Of a stretch of 64,000 bases of DNA, positions 24,377 to 33,700 are shown piece after piece. The DNA lies in contig NZ_CVSQ01000060.1 of assembly GCF_001180165.1 (NCBI RefSeq), positions 124,001 to 188,000 on the forward strand, read 5' to 3'. The stretch's first letter is position 1, and each line of letters begins with the position of its first letter. Position numbers and translations under genes: made by a program. The notes under the pieces are model-generated. The model was not told the origin of the DNA. It worked only from the letters and a program-made list of their open reading frames with translations, and made no database searches. This stretch comes from Candidatus Pelagibacter communis (GTDB lineage Bacteria > Pseudomonadota > Alphaproteobacteria > Pelagibacterales > Pelagibacteraceae).

Positions 24377-25012
24377 TTAGTACTGTATAGGCTCAGGATC
24401 TATACTTCTCCATAAGTACCAAGTTGCAACTGAACAATAGGGTGAAAATTTTTTGTTTAAATATTTAACGTAACTTTCTGGTGGTAGATATTTTTTATTA
24501 AAATTTTTTGAAATAGCTCTTAATAAACCAATATCCTGAATTGGCCAAATATTAGGACGATTATAAGTAAATAATAAAATCATTTCTGCTGACCATCTTC
24601 CAATTTGTCTTAATTGAGAAAGATAAATTATGGCATCTTCATCAGACATTTTTGAAATAAGTCTTGGATTAAAATCTTTACTTAATATTTTTTGAGCTAA
24701 ACTTTTTATACCTTTCACTTTCTGTCTACTTAGACCACAACTTTTGAGCTGAATAGTAGACAGCTTGCTTACTGTTTTTGCGTTAATTTTATTTTTACAT
24801 TTTTTCTTAAATTTTAAAAAAACCGAATTAGCAGCAGCTACACTAATTTGTTGTCCAATTATACTTTTACAAAGAGAGAAAAAAACATCTTTTCTTGAAG
24901 TTAGCACTGTCTCTGAGGGGGATTTATATTTTTTAATCAAAGAGGACATGATTTTATCTTTTTTCGACAAATATTTTTTTGCTTTATTCCAATATGATGG
25001 GGTTTTACTCAT
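24377..25012 (-). CDS. DNA-3-methyladenine glycosylase II (AlkA-like)
   Basis: A 211-residue helix-hairpin-helix GPD glycosylase. It has IIGQQISVAAAN (51-62), the hairpin LRQIGRWSAEM (134-144) and the catalytic Asp160 in WPIQDIGLLRAI. It excises alkylated bases such as 3-methyladenine from DNA. It is shorter than E. coli AlkA because it lacks the N-terminal TATA-like domain, like many bacterial AlkA homologues. Its start overlaps the stop of the EamA permease gene by 8 bases. Confidence 0.85.
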   Translation of the reverse strand: MSKTPSYWNKAKKYLSKKDKIMSSLIKKYKSPSETVLTSRKDVFFSLCKSIIGQQISVAAANSVFLKFKKKCKNKINAKTVSKLSTIQLKSCGLSRQKVKGIKSLAQKILSKDFNPRLISKMSDEDAIIYLSQLRQIGRWSAEMILLFTYNRPNIWPIQDIGLLRAISKNFNKKYLPPESYVKYLNKKFSPYCSVATWYLWRSIDPEPIQY

Positions 25013-25886
25013 GGCGTGAAACAGATAGCTTTTTTTTTAAATACATCTCTCTTCTAAATATAATAATAGATGAAACTATAACTAATAGGGCACCTAATAA
25101 TGTTTTAGAAGTTGGTATTTCGTTCCAAATAAAATATCCAAATATTATAGCAAAGACCAATCCAAGATATTTTAAAGGGGAAACTAAACTTACTTCTGAA
25201 TATTTGTAAGATTGTGACAACCATAAATTTGCTAGACCACCTAATATACCAACCATAGATAGCAAAAATAAATCAACTAAACTTGGCAAGATCCATCCCT
25301 GATAAAAAGATAAAAAACTTAGAAGCATTATTGAGAATGAAAAGAAAAAACTAATTAACCAAGCAGGCTCGGTTGATGATAATTTTCTTATAGCAATAGC
25401 TACATAAGATAAGCCTAAGCAAAAAATTATTGGATAAATATAATATAAATTCAAAGAGCTAAAACCTGGTTCAGTGATGAAAATTATACCAACAAATCCT
25501 ACTAAAACTGCTAACCATCGATAAATACCAACTTTCTCTTTTAGTAAAAAAATTGAAAATATTGTTATAAATATTGGTGCCGCAAATGAAATACTTACCA
25601 CTGTTGCTAAAGGCAAATTTCTTAATGCTATAAATATAGAAACCAAAGCAATTAATCCTGCTAGACATCTTTTAAAATGAAGAAATGGTCTAGTTGTTTT
25701 GTAAAAATCTAAATATCTATCTTTAGGAATAAGAAATAAAATAGGAATTATTCCACAAAATCCTCTGAAAAATAATACTTGTCCAACGGGATAATCCTCA
25801 GACCATTTAACAATCACATCCATAAGTGAAAATGCACATACCGATATAAACATGTAAAAAAAGCCTAATTGATTTTTTGATAACAT
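25005..25886 (-). CDS. EamA/DMT-family permease
   Basis: A 293-residue protein with ten predicted transmembrane helices in two EamA repeats (the first from residue 8, the second from about 150). The repeat ends carry PLATVVSISFAAPIF and KYSEVSLVSPLKYLG, typical of the drug/metabolite transporter superfamily. Substrates in this superfamily range from amino acids to nucleotides, and none can be assigned here. It is upstream of and coupled to the AlkA-like gene. Confidence 0.85.
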   Translation of the reverse strand: MLSKNQLGFFYMFISVCAFSLMDVIVKWSEDYPVGQVLFFRGFCGIIPILFLIPKDRYLDFYKTTRPFLHFKRCLAGLIALVSIFIALRNLPLATVVSISFAAPIFITIFSIFLLKEKVGIYRWLAVLVGFVGIIFITEPGFSSLNLYYIYPIIFCLGLSYVAIAIRKLSSTEPAWLISFFFSFSIMLLSFLSFYQGWILPSLVDLFLLSMVGILGGLANLWLSQSYKYSEVSLVSPLKYLGLVFAIIFGYFIWNEIPTSKTLLGALLVIVSSIIIFRREMYLKKKLSVSRHE

Positions 25887-25920
25887 ATGATTAACTTTAG
25901 ATTAATTAACTTAATTATCA

Positions 25921-26364
25921 ATGGAAATAGCAATTTTAGGATTAGGATGTTTTTGGGGACCAGAAATTAAGTTTAGTAAACTTGATGGAGTTATAAAAAC
26001 AGAAGTAGGTTATTGTGGAGGTCATAATACTGAAACAAATTACAAAGAAGTATGCACAGGCACAACAAATCATGCAGAAGTAGTAAAATTAGATTTTGAT
26101 CCTAAAGTAATATCTTACGAGAAAATTCTTGAATATTTTTTTGAAATTCATGACCCAACAACATTAAATTCTCAAGGACCAGATTTTGGAACCCAATATA
26201 GAAGTGAAATATTTTATTTAAATGATCAGCAAAAAATTACTGCTGAAAAAATGATAGAAAAAGAAAACGTCAAATTATCTGGAAAAGTAGTAACAAAAAC
26301 TTCTTTAGTTAAAAATTATTGCCCAGCTGAAGAGTATCACCAAAGATATTTGGAAAAAAGATAA
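25921..26364 (+). CDS. msrA: Peptide-methionine (S)-S-oxide reductase
   Basis: A 147-residue MsrA: the GCFWG active-site motif places the sulfenic-acid cysteine at Cys10, followed by VGYCGG and NHAEVVKLDFDP. A C-terminal cysteine in YCPAEEYHQRYL is a candidate resolving residue. It reduces S-methionine sulfoxide in proteins. It is short but complete, lacking the N- and C-terminal extensions of enteric MsrA. No msrB is nearby. The sulfurtransferase gene starts 1 base after its stop. Confidence 0.92.
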   Translation: MEIAILGLGCFWGPEIKFSKLDGVIKTEVGYCGGHNTETNYKEVCTGTTNHAEVVKLDFDPKVISYEKILEYFFEIHDPTTLNSQGPDFGTQYRSEIFYLNDQQKITAEKMIEKENVKLSGKVVTKTSLVKNYCPAEEYHQRYLEKR

Positions 26365-26365
26365 A

Positions 26366-27178
26366 ATGTCTTTAGTTGATACAAGTTGGTTAGAAAATAA
26401 TATAGATAAAGTAAAAATTATTGATTGCTCATGGCATATGCCTCAAACTCAAAGAAACGGTTTTGAGGAATATAAAGAGGAACATATTCCAAATGCTATT
26501 TTTTTTGATTTGGATAAAAATTCAAAATTAGATACTGATTTACCACATATGCTTACTGATACTAAATCTTGGGAAAAAATAATGAGCAACATGGGTATAG
26601 AAAATAATGATCGAATAGTAATTTATGATAATTCTGATGTTATTAGTTCTTGTAGATGTTGGTACAATTTAATTTATTATGGACATGATCCTAAACTAGT
26701 TCATGTTCTGGATGGCGGGTTAAAAAAATGGAAAAAAGAAAATAAACCTACAGATAACAAAGAAGTAACCAATCAAACTTCAAAGTATATATGCAAAGAA
26801 AATTTAGAACTAGTTAAAAATAAAAAACAAATAGATGAAAATATTAATTCACATGAATTTAATGTTGTTGATGCAAGAAGTAGAGAAAGATTTGAAGGCA
26901 AAGTTGCTGAACCAAGGAAAGGCCTTAGAAGTGGTTCAATAAAAAATTCTTTTTGCCTACCCTTTTCTGAATTAGTAAACGAAGACCATACTTTCGTTAG
27001 TAAAGATAAAATAATGGAAATATTTAAGTCGTTTAAATTTGACCATGATAAAAATCTAGTATTTTCATGTGGTTCTGGAGTGACTGCAAGTGTATTGGCA
27101 CTAGCTTATTCTTTAATAAATGCTAAATATATGCCGACAATTTACGATGGCTCTTGGGCTGAATACGGAAAAAATTAA
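26366..27178 (+). CDS. sseA: Thiosulfate / 3-mercaptopyruvate sulfurtransferase
   Basis: A 270-residue tandem-rhodanese protein. The N-terminal domain is inactive, and the C-terminal domain carries the persulfide cysteine Cys235 in FSCGSGVTA. The CGSGVTA loop is typical of SseA-type 3-mercaptopyruvate sulfurtransferases. DARSRERFEGKVAEPRKGLRSGSI is the usual inter-domain segment. It moves sulfane sulfur to thiols or cyanide. It probably shares a transcript with msrA and the efflux genes that follow (gaps 1 and 3 bases). Confidence 0.9.
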   Translation: MSLVDTSWLENNIDKVKIIDCSWHMPQTQRNGFEEYKEEHIPNAIFFDLDKNSKLDTDLPHMLTDTKSWEKIMSNMGIENNDRIVIYDNSDVISSCRCWYNLIYYGHDPKLVHVLDGGLKKWKKENKPTDNKEVTNQTSKYICKENLELVKNKKQIDENINSHEFNVVDARSRERFEGKVAEPRKGLRSGSIKNSFCLPFSELVNEDHTFVSKDKIMEIFKSFKFDHDKNLVFSCGSGVTASVLALAYSLINAKYMPTIYDGSWAEYGKN

Positions 27179-27181
27179 CTT

Positions 27182-28177
27182 ATGAAAACATCTACAAAAA
27201 TAACAAGTATAGTAATCATATTTTTCTTGATCATTGCAACAGTGATCATTGGAAGAACGATGATAGGTAATCATTTCAAAAAAAAATTTAGCAAAAGACC
27301 ACCTCCTGGAATAATAATAACTACTACTAAAGAGAGAATTTTTGAAAATGTTGTTAGTACTTACGGGACTGCAACTCCAATTCAAACACAATCATTTAAA
27401 ATTGAAAAATATGAAATATTAAAACCTATAAAATTTAATCAAAAAGTTAAAAAGGGTGATATAATTGCTGAGCTTAAAAATCGAAAAGTTATCGCTCAAT
27501 TTGATGGTGTTATTGGAAAAAGAGAATTTTCGGAAGATATAGAAGTTTCAAAATCTTCAATATTAATTAATCTTGAAGATACTAGCTCAATATATTGTGA
27601 TGTAGATATACCTGAAATTTTTGTACCATTTATTGAAGTTGGTCTGCCAGTTGATATTAAATTTTCTGGATATAAAAATAAAATTTATAAAGGTGAAGTA
27701 GACTCTTTTGCTAGCAGAATAAGTGAAGATACAAGAGCTTTAGCAACAAGAATTAAGATGGATAATTCATCAGGTGAAATTTTACCTGGCTCATTTTTAG
27801 AAATATCAATTAAATATGATGTGAGAAATGGTTTAAGTGCTCCTGACACTAGTACAATTGTCGAGGGTGAAAATGTTTTTATTTATAAAGTAGATGAAAA
27901 AAATAAAGTAATAAAAACAAAGGTAACCATTGGTGATAGATATTTAGGCTTTGTAGAAATATTAGATGGATTAAATAATGGAGATAAAATTGTTGCAGAA
28001 GGAACAAAAAAAGTAAGACCAAATTTAACAATTAGACCTATAGAGAAAGGTGCTAAAAAAAAACAAGGAAATTCTAGCTGGGGCAAAAAAGATAAATCAA
28101 AAAAAACTGAAGAAAAAAAAGGTAAATTTGATTGGTTGAAAAATATTTTTAAAAAATCAGATAAAGAGAAAAAATAA
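27182..28177 (+). CDS. RND efflux periplasmic adaptor subunit
   Basis: A 331-residue membrane fusion protein with an N-terminal anchor (residues 8-28), a short lipoyl-like half motif (KPIKFNQKVKKGDIIAELKN), a beta-barrel domain (DVDIPEIFVPFIEVGLPVDIKF) and a membrane-proximal domain (VFIYKVDEKNKVIKTKVTIGDRY). It lacks the long coiled-coil hairpin of AcrA-type adaptors. The last 45 residues are an unusual lysine-rich tail. It links the RND pump to an outer-membrane channel. The pump gene starts 4 bases later. Confidence 0.88.
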   Translation: MKTSTKITSIVIIFFLIIATVIIGRTMIGNHFKKKFSKRPPPGIIITTTKERIFENVVSTYGTATPIQTQSFKIEKYEILKPIKFNQKVKKGDIIAELKNRKVIAQFDGVIGKREFSEDIEVSKSSILINLEDTSSIYCDVDIPEIFVPFIEVGLPVDIKFSGYKNKIYKGEVDSFASRISEDTRALATRIKMDNSSGEILPGSFLEISIKYDVRNGLSAPDTSTIVEGENVFIYKVDEKNKVIKTKVTIGDRYLGFVEILDGLNNGDKIVAEGTKKVRPNLTIRPIEKGAKKKQGNSSWGKKDKSKKTEEKKGKFDWLKNIFKKSDKEKK

Positions 28178-28181
28178 TTAA

Positions 28182-31100
28182 ATGTATATAACTGAAGTTA
28201 GCATTAAACGACCTGTTGTTGCTTGGGTTATGTCTTTGATATTGATAATTTTTGGTATTTTTGTCTTTTTAGAATTGCCAGTACGAGAACTTCCAGATGG
28301 TATACAGCCTCCAGTAGTACAAGTTCAAACTGATTATAAATCTGCTTCTGCTGAAATCGTTGATGAAGAAATAACTCAAAAACTAGAGGATGTAATTGGA
28401 GGCGCTGAAGGTATCAAAAATATTGACTCAAGTTCTCTCAATGGAAGAAGTAGGATTAATATTCAATTCAATACAGATATTGATTTAGATGATGCAGCTA
28501 ATGATATAAGGGAAAGAGTTGCAAGAGTTGTAGATAATTTACCAAGTGAGTCAAATCCTCCACAAATTTTAAAACAGGCAGCAGGTTTTACAACTACAAT
28601 GTGGGTAGCATTATCATCCCCAACCTGGAATGATCTAGATCTTGGTGATTATGCTGAAAGATATCTAATAGATGCATTTTCAAGCGTACCAAACGTAGGT
28701 CGAATTTTAGTTGGTGGATTAAGAGAGCTTAGTGTTAGAGTTTGGATAGATCCAATAAAATTAGCTGCAAACGATCTTACAATTCAAGAAGTTGAAAGAG
28801 CTCTTAGAAATGAGAATATAAATCTTCCAGCTGGAACCTTAGAAGCTAATAACAAAGACTTAACTTTAAACATTGATAAATCGTATTCTAATATTGATAC
28901 TATTAAACAATTGCCACTAAAGAAAAATAAAGAAAAAGTTATTATTTTATCTGATGTAGCTAATATAGAGTTTGGACCTGTTTCAGAAAAAACTTTATTT
29001 AAAGCACAAAGAAAAAATGCAGTAAATTTAAAAACCGTAGGAATTGGAATTTATGCAAAAAGTGGTGCATCAACGGTAGAGCTTTCTAAACAAATAAAAA
29101 CTAAAATTAAAGAACTTAACAAATCCTTACCTGATGGATTAAAGTTAGAGATAGCATTTAACAGAGCGACCTACATTGGTGCAGCGATTGAAGAAGTATA
29201 TAAAAGTTTAGTAATTGCATTCGTACTAGTTGTTTTAATTATTTATCTTTTTTTAGGTAACCTAAAAGCTGTAATTGTTCCTGCGGTTGCTTTACCAGTT
29301 AGTCTTATTGGATCATTTCTCGGATTATATATATTCGATCTATCAATTAATATTTTTGTATTACTAAGTTTTATTCTAGCAATTGGTATAATCACTGATG
29401 ACTCTGTAATCATGACTGATGCGATTTATACAAGAATTGAAAATGGGGAAACACCTTTAGTGGCTGCTTACAAAGGTTCTAAACAAATTACATTTGCAAT
29501 TATTGCAACAACTTTAATTCTTGTAGCAGTATTTTTACCTTTAATTTTTATTAAAGGAATATCAGGAACTTTGTTTAAAGAAACAGCAATTGCCTTATCT
29601 TTTTCAATTGTTGTATCTTCTTTTGTGGCATTAACATTATCTCCAATGCTAGGAAGTAAATTTTTAAACAAAAAAGAAAAAATAAATTTCTTCGTAAAAA
29701 AATTCAATAATGGATTTAAATCTTTTACAGGATTTTATGTAAACTCTCTTAAATATTGGGTGAATAAACAAAAAACTATTTCAATATTTATAATTTTAAT
29801 TATAGCCACTTCAGCTTATTTGTTTAGTTTTTCCAAAAAAGAATTAATACCAATTGAAGATAGGGGTGCTTATTTAATTATTGGGTCAACTGATGAAGGA
29901 AGTTCATTCGAATATACCCAGGAAAAAGCGCAAATAATTGAAGGAAGAATATTAAGATTATTACAGGCAGAAGACAGTCCATATGAAAGACTAATCATGA
30001 GAGTTCCTGGTTTCGGAAGATCTGCAACGTCTTATAACAGTTTTATAATTATTGCATTACTTGATGAATGGAAAAATAGAGAAAAAGGTAGTCAAACAAT
30101 ATTAAGAGAAGCAATTGGACAAGTGGTTTCTGTACCTGAAACTTTTGCTTTTCCAATTTCTCCACAATCAATAAGAGTATCTAGTTACAATAAGCCCGTT
30201 CAGATGGTGATATATGGATCTAGCTACGAAGAATTGGAAGAAATTCAAAATAGTGTTTTAAGAGAATTAAGAAAAAATAGAAATATGTCTAGAATTGAAA
30301 GTGATTATACAAAAAATAAACCTGAGGTTAAATTAATCACTAATAAAAACAGAGCAAATGATTTGGGAGTTTCTACTGAAAATATAGGTAGAACTCTAGA
30401 AACTCTTTATGGAGGAAAAAGAGTAACAACTTTTAGTAAAGAAGGAAGAGAATATCCAATTATTTTACAACAATATTTAGCAGACAGAAGAGATAAAGAT
30501 GGCTTGTCAAAAATTTTTGTTAGATCTGAAACAACTGGTAAACTTGTATCTGTTGCAAGTTTAGTTGAGTTTAAAGAGAAAGGCACTGCTGAAGCGCTTC
30601 CAAGATACAATCGTCAAAGAGCAGTTACAATTTCTGCTGCGCTTGCAGAAGATTACACTCTAACAGAGGCTATAAAATACCTGGAAGATGTCATGATTAG
30701 AGTTGCTCCTCAAAATCAAATCACTTGGAAAGGAAAATCTGAAGAGTTAAAAGAAACAACAAATGAAATATACTTAATTTTTGCTCTTGCTTTGTTAACT
30801 GCCTATTTAGTAATGGCAGCAACATTTAACTCTTTTGTTCATCCATTTATTATTATTTTAACAGTTCCACTAGCTGTATTTGGTGGATTAGTATTTATTT
30901 TATTTTTAAATAGTTCAGTAAATATTTTCTCTCAAATCGCTTTAATAATACTGATTGGTATATCCACAAAGAATAGTATTTTGATTGTAGACTACACAAA
31001 CCAGATAAGAACTACCGGTGTTAAAATTCAGGACGCTATAATTAAAGCTTGCCAACTTAGAATTCGACCAATCATAATGACCTCACTTAGTACAATGATA

Positions 31101-31304
31101 GCAATGCTTCCATTAGTTATAGGAAATATTGGCCCCGGTGCAGGTGAAGGCTCTAGATTAGCTGTGGGTTCTACAATTTTAGGAGGAATGATCATTTCAA
31201 CCTTCTTTACTTTATATGTAACTCCAACAATGTATTTAGCTCTTGCAAAAAATACTAAGCGAATTGATGCAGTTGATATTGAATTAAAAAAACAGCTAAA
31301 TTAA
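28182..31304 (+). CDS. RND-family efflux permease
   Basis: A 1040-residue inner-membrane pump with the duplicated RND layout: TM1 at residues 12-30, a large periplasmic loop, TM2-6 (about 340-490), TM7, a second loop and TM8-12 (about 860-1020). The proton-relay pair Asp406-Asp407 (GIITDDSVIM) and the partner lysine in GISTKNSILIVDY are present, so proton coupling should work. AEALPRYNRQRAVTI is typical of the family. It exports drugs, lipids or metals; the residues look more like HAE1-type than metal pumps. Its stop shares TTAA with the convergent lipoprotein gene. Confidence 0.93.
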   Translation: MYITEVSIKRPVVAWVMSLILIIFGIFVFLELPVRELPDGIQPPVVQVQTDYKSASAEIVDEEITQKLEDVIGGAEGIKNIDSSSLNGRSRINIQFNTDIDLDDAANDIRERVARVVDNLPSESNPPQILKQAAGFTTTMWVALSSPTWNDLDLGDYAERYLIDAFSSVPNVGRILVGGLRELSVRVWIDPIKLAANDLTIQEVERALRNENINLPAGTLEANNKDLTLNIDKSYSNIDTIKQLPLKKNKEKVIILSDVANIEFGPVSEKTLFKAQRKNAVNLKTVGIGIYAKSGASTVELSKQIKTKIKELNKSLPDGLKLEIAFNRATYIGAAIEEVYKSLVIAFVLVVLIIYLFLGNLKAVIVPAVALPVSLIGSFLGLYIFDLSINIFVLLSFILAIGIITDDSVIMTDAIYTRIENGETPLVAAYKGSKQITFAIIATTLILVAVFLPLIFIKGISGTLFKETAIALSFSIVVSSFVALTLSPMLGSKFLNKKEKINFFVKKFNNGFKSFTGFYVNSLKYWVNKQKTISIFIILIIATSAYLFSFSKKELIPIEDRGAYLIIGSTDEGSSFEYTQEKAQIIEGRILRLLQAEDSPYERLIMRVPGFGRSATSYNSFIIIALLDEWKNREKGSQTILREAIGQVVSVPETFAFPISPQSIRVSSYNKPVQMVIYGSSYEELEEIQNSVLRELRKNRNMSRIESDYTKNKPEVKLITNKNRANDLGVSTENIGRTLETLYGGKRVTTFSKEGREYPIILQQYLADRRDKDGLSKIFVRSETTGKLVSVASLVEFKEKGTAEALPRYNRQRAVTISAALAEDYTLTEAIKYLEDVMIRVAPQNQITWKGKSEELKETTNEIYLIFALALLTAYLVMAATFNSFVHPFIIILTVPLAVFGGLVFILFLNSSVNIFSQIALIILIGISTKNSILIVDYTNQIRTTGVKIQDAIIKACQLRIRPIIMTSLSTMIAMLPLVIGNIGPGAGEGSRLAVGSTILGGMIISTFFTLYVTPTMYLALAKNTKRIDAVDIELKKQLN

Positions 31305-31900
31305 AAAATAATATATTTTGAAGTTGATAAAGAATTTTTACATTCTGATAATTGTTGCTTATAAATATTTGATTGTTTCTCAACTCTTTTGGCTAGATTA
31401 ATTACTTTTTTATTTTTTTTATAATTTTTATAGTTACCCCACCCTTCATGATAAGCAATATACTGCTTAAAAGCATCTTTTTTTGAAACTTTTAAAATTT
31501 TTTCAGTTTTATTAGTATACCAACCAATAAAATCTACACTGTCTTTAAATCTTGTCCTGGCAGCAAGCCTATTCCCAGTTTCTTCTTTATATTGTTTCCA
31601 TGTTCCTTTTACAGCCTGTGAATACCCAAAAGAACTTGATGGTCTCTTATAAGGCACTACTTTAAATAATTTCTGTCTAGGAGGTTTTGCTAACCAGTCA
31701 AAACTGGATTCCATTTTTATAATTGCAAGCTGTAAATAAACAGGGGTTCCCCATTTTTTTTCAGCTTTTTTTGCATGTTTGTACCACATGTATCTTTCAT
31801 TAAATATAGAACAACCATCTGCTGTATTTTTTGGAACAGATGAGCAACCTGAAATAAAAATTATTAAAATAAATAAATAATTAATTTTCAAAATTTTCAT
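31301..31900 (-). CDS. Lytic-transglycosylase-like (SLT) lipoprotein
   Basis: A 199-residue lipoprotein with a signal ending in the lipobox ISGC (Cys19). The SLT fold follows, with the likely catalytic glutamate in IIKMESSFDWLAKPP and the later SSSFGYSQAVKGTWKQYKEETG and YIAYHEGWGNY. It would cleave peptidoglycan between MurNAc and GlcNAc to give 1,6-anhydro-muropeptides in the periplasm. The N-terminus overlaps the end of the VanZ-like gene by 20 bases. Confidence 0.85.
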   Translation of the reverse strand: MKILKINYLFILIIFISGCSSVPKNTADGCSIFNERYMWYKHAKKAEKKWGTPVYLQLAIIKMESSFDWLAKPPRQKLFKVVPYKRPSSSFGYSQAVKGTWKQYKEETGNRLAARTRFKDSVDFIGWYTNKTEKILKVSKKDAFKQYIAYHEGWGNYKNYKKNKKVINLAKRVEKQSNIYKQQLSECKNSLSTSKYIIF

Positions 31901-32276
31901 TTTTTTTAAAAAAGTAAAATATAATTATGGCTATAATTACACCTGCTAGATTTCCAAATAAATCCGAAAATTCAAAACTTCTATTGGGCACAAAGTATTG
32001 TAACACCTCAAGTACAATAGACAAAAATATTAAATAAATACTTAAAATGTTGAATTGATTTTTTTTTCGGTAAGTTAGAAAACCAATTAGAGAAAGGACT
32101 ATATATGCATACAAATGATTTGTTGAAACAATAAAATTTGCAGTTATTTGAGGCTGTATTTTACAATCGTCATAAAAATAACAGCCAAGCAAACTGCCTG
32201 GAAACAAATACAAAACAATTAAAATGAAATTGCATAAATAAAAAATAAATTTATATTTCGAAAAATAATTAATCAT
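31881..32276 (-). CDS. VanZ-like membrane protein
   Basis: A 131-residue protein with four hydrophobic segments and the VanZ-like ending VLEVLQYFVPNRSFEFSDLFGNLAGVIIA in outline, where the E and the SxxDxxxNxxG pattern are family features. The ATG at 32276 is chosen; an in-frame TTG eight codons upstream at 32300 is the alternative. VanZ-family function is not understood outside teicoplanin resistance. It lies divergent from gpmA and upstream of the transglycosylase gene. Confidence 0.7.
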   Translation of the reverse strand: MINYFSKYKFIFYLCNFILIVLYLFPGSLLGCYFYDDCKIQPQITANFIVSTNHLYAYIVLSLIGFLTYRKKNQFNILSIYLIFLSIVLEVLQYFVPNRSFEFSDLFGNLAGVIIAIIIFYFFKKNENFEN

Positions 32277-32321
32277 TAATAATATAGTTTTATTTATCAA
32301 ATTGATTTAAAAGATAAACAA

Positions 32322-33029
32322 ATGAGTTATTTAATTTTAGTAAGACACGGTCAAAGTGTATGGAATCTTGAAAAGAAATTTACTGGATGGGTTGATGTAG
32401 ATCTGACAGAAAATGGAAAATCAGAGGCAAAAAAAGCTGGTGAATTAATAAAACAAGAAAAAATTAAAGTTAATTTGTATTACTCTTCTTTTCAATTGAG
32501 GGCTAAGAATACTTTAAAAATAATACAAGAAGAATTACAAGATTTTAAAGAAGTAAAGAGTGCATGGGAATTAAACGAGAGACATTATGGAGCTCTGACA
32601 GGGTTAAATAAAGATGAAATGAAAAAAAAACTTGGAGAAGAAAAAGTTCATCAATTTAGACGTTCTTGGGACCTTAGACCCGACCCTTTAGATAAAAAAA
32701 ATCCATATCACCCACTAAATATTGAAACATATAAAAAAATTCCTTTAGAAAAAATTCCAGATACTGAGTCACTCAAAGACACATATGAAAGAGTAATAAA
32801 ATTTTATAACAAAGAGATTGAAAACAAAACAAGTGAAAATATCCTCATTTCTGCTCATGGAAACTCTATTAGAGCTTTATGCAAATATTTGTTTAATTTA
32901 GATAATAATAAAATCTCTAAACTTGAAATTCCTACAGGAAACCCCCTTTTAATTGAATTAGAAAACAGCAAAATTTCTAATTGTAAATATCTTGATCAAG
33001 ATAGAGCTAAAGATCTTTTAGTTTTTTAA
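32322..33029 (+). CDS. gpmA: 2,3-bisphosphoglycerate-dependent phosphoglycerate mutase
   Basis: A 235-residue enzyme with the phosphohistidine motif LVRHGQSVWN (His9), GWVDVDLTENG, ELNERHYGALTGLNK and the second histidine in SAHGNSIRAL. It interconverts 3- and 2-phosphoglycerate in glycolysis and gluconeogenesis. Length is normal. Its last 23 bases overlap the end of the convergent murU-like gene, so neither gene has room for a separate terminator there. Confidence 0.93.
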   Translation: MSYLILVRHGQSVWNLEKKFTGWVDVDLTENGKSEAKKAGELIKQEKIKVNLYYSSFQLRAKNTLKIIQEELQDFKEVKSAWELNERHYGALTGLNKDEMKKKLGEEKVHQFRRSWDLRPDPLDKKNPYHPLNIETYKKIPLEKIPDTESLKDTYERVIKFYNKEIENKTSENILISAHGNSIRALCKYLFNLDNNKISKLEIPTGNPLLIELENSKISNCKYLDQDRAKDLLVF

Positions 33030-33696
33030 AAATATCCAGATCAGTTAAATGATAAAATTTTTTTTGGCTTTCATAACCAAATAACTTTTTTTGGTCTAAT
33101 AAATTGTTCCAAATTTCCAAAATTGAATAATTTTCTATTTTCTCTTTAATAAATAATTTTTTATTAATTATTTGACATCCAATGTAAATAAATTCTTTTT
33201 CAGCCTCTTTGTTAATTAAATTATTTTTTAAATTAAAATCTCCCTTTAACTTTTTATCAAAACTAAATCTTTTGTTTACCAAAAGAAGAATGTTTTCTAA
33301 TTTTTCAGAAAAATACATTGTTTCCATTTTTAATATCTCATCTTTATAGTCATTACTCCAGATTGTATCTGGATTAAAAATTATAAAATCCCTTTCATTA
33401 GAACCTTTAATCATATTTTGAATACCTCCCCCTGTATCTAAAATATGCTCACCATCCTCAATTATTTTGATATCAATATTGAAATTTTTACTATTTAAAA
33501 AAGCTGAAAATTGATCCTTTAAATAAAAAGTATTTATTAAGATTTTTTGAATACCTAGTTTTTCGATTAAATGAATACATCTCTCCAGCATACTTATATC
33601 TTTAATCTCTAATAAGGGCTTAGGAGTATTTAAAGTAATTGGATTTAATCTCTTACCAAAACCTGCACATAAAATTAAAGCTGTATTTATTTTCAC
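33007..33696 (-). CDS. murU: MurNAc-1-phosphate uridylyltransferase-like nucleotidyltransferase
   Basis: A 229-residue nucleotidyltransferase with the nucleotide-binding signature LCAGFGKRLNPITLNTPKPLLEI (10-32, in outline) and the metal-site region IIFNPDTIW. Together with the kinase gene 4 bases upstream it fits the AmgK-MurU pair, which turns MurNAc into UDP-MurNAc and bypasses de novo synthesis. It starts with GTG. Other sugar-1-phosphate nucleotidyltransferases look similar, so the assignment leans on the neighbour. Confidence 0.75.
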   Translation of the reverse strand: MKINTALILCAGFGKRLNPITLNTPKPLLEIKDISMLERCIHLIEKLGIQKILINTFYLKDQFSAFLNSKNFNIDIKIIEDGEHILDTGGGIQNMIKGSNERDFIIFNPDTIWSNDYKDEILKMETMYFSEKLENILLLVNKRFSFDKKLKGDFNLKNNLINKEAEKEFIYIGCQIINKKLFIKEKIENYSILEIWNNLLDQKKLFGYESQKKFYHLTDLDIFKKLKDL

Positions 33697-33700
33697 AACT

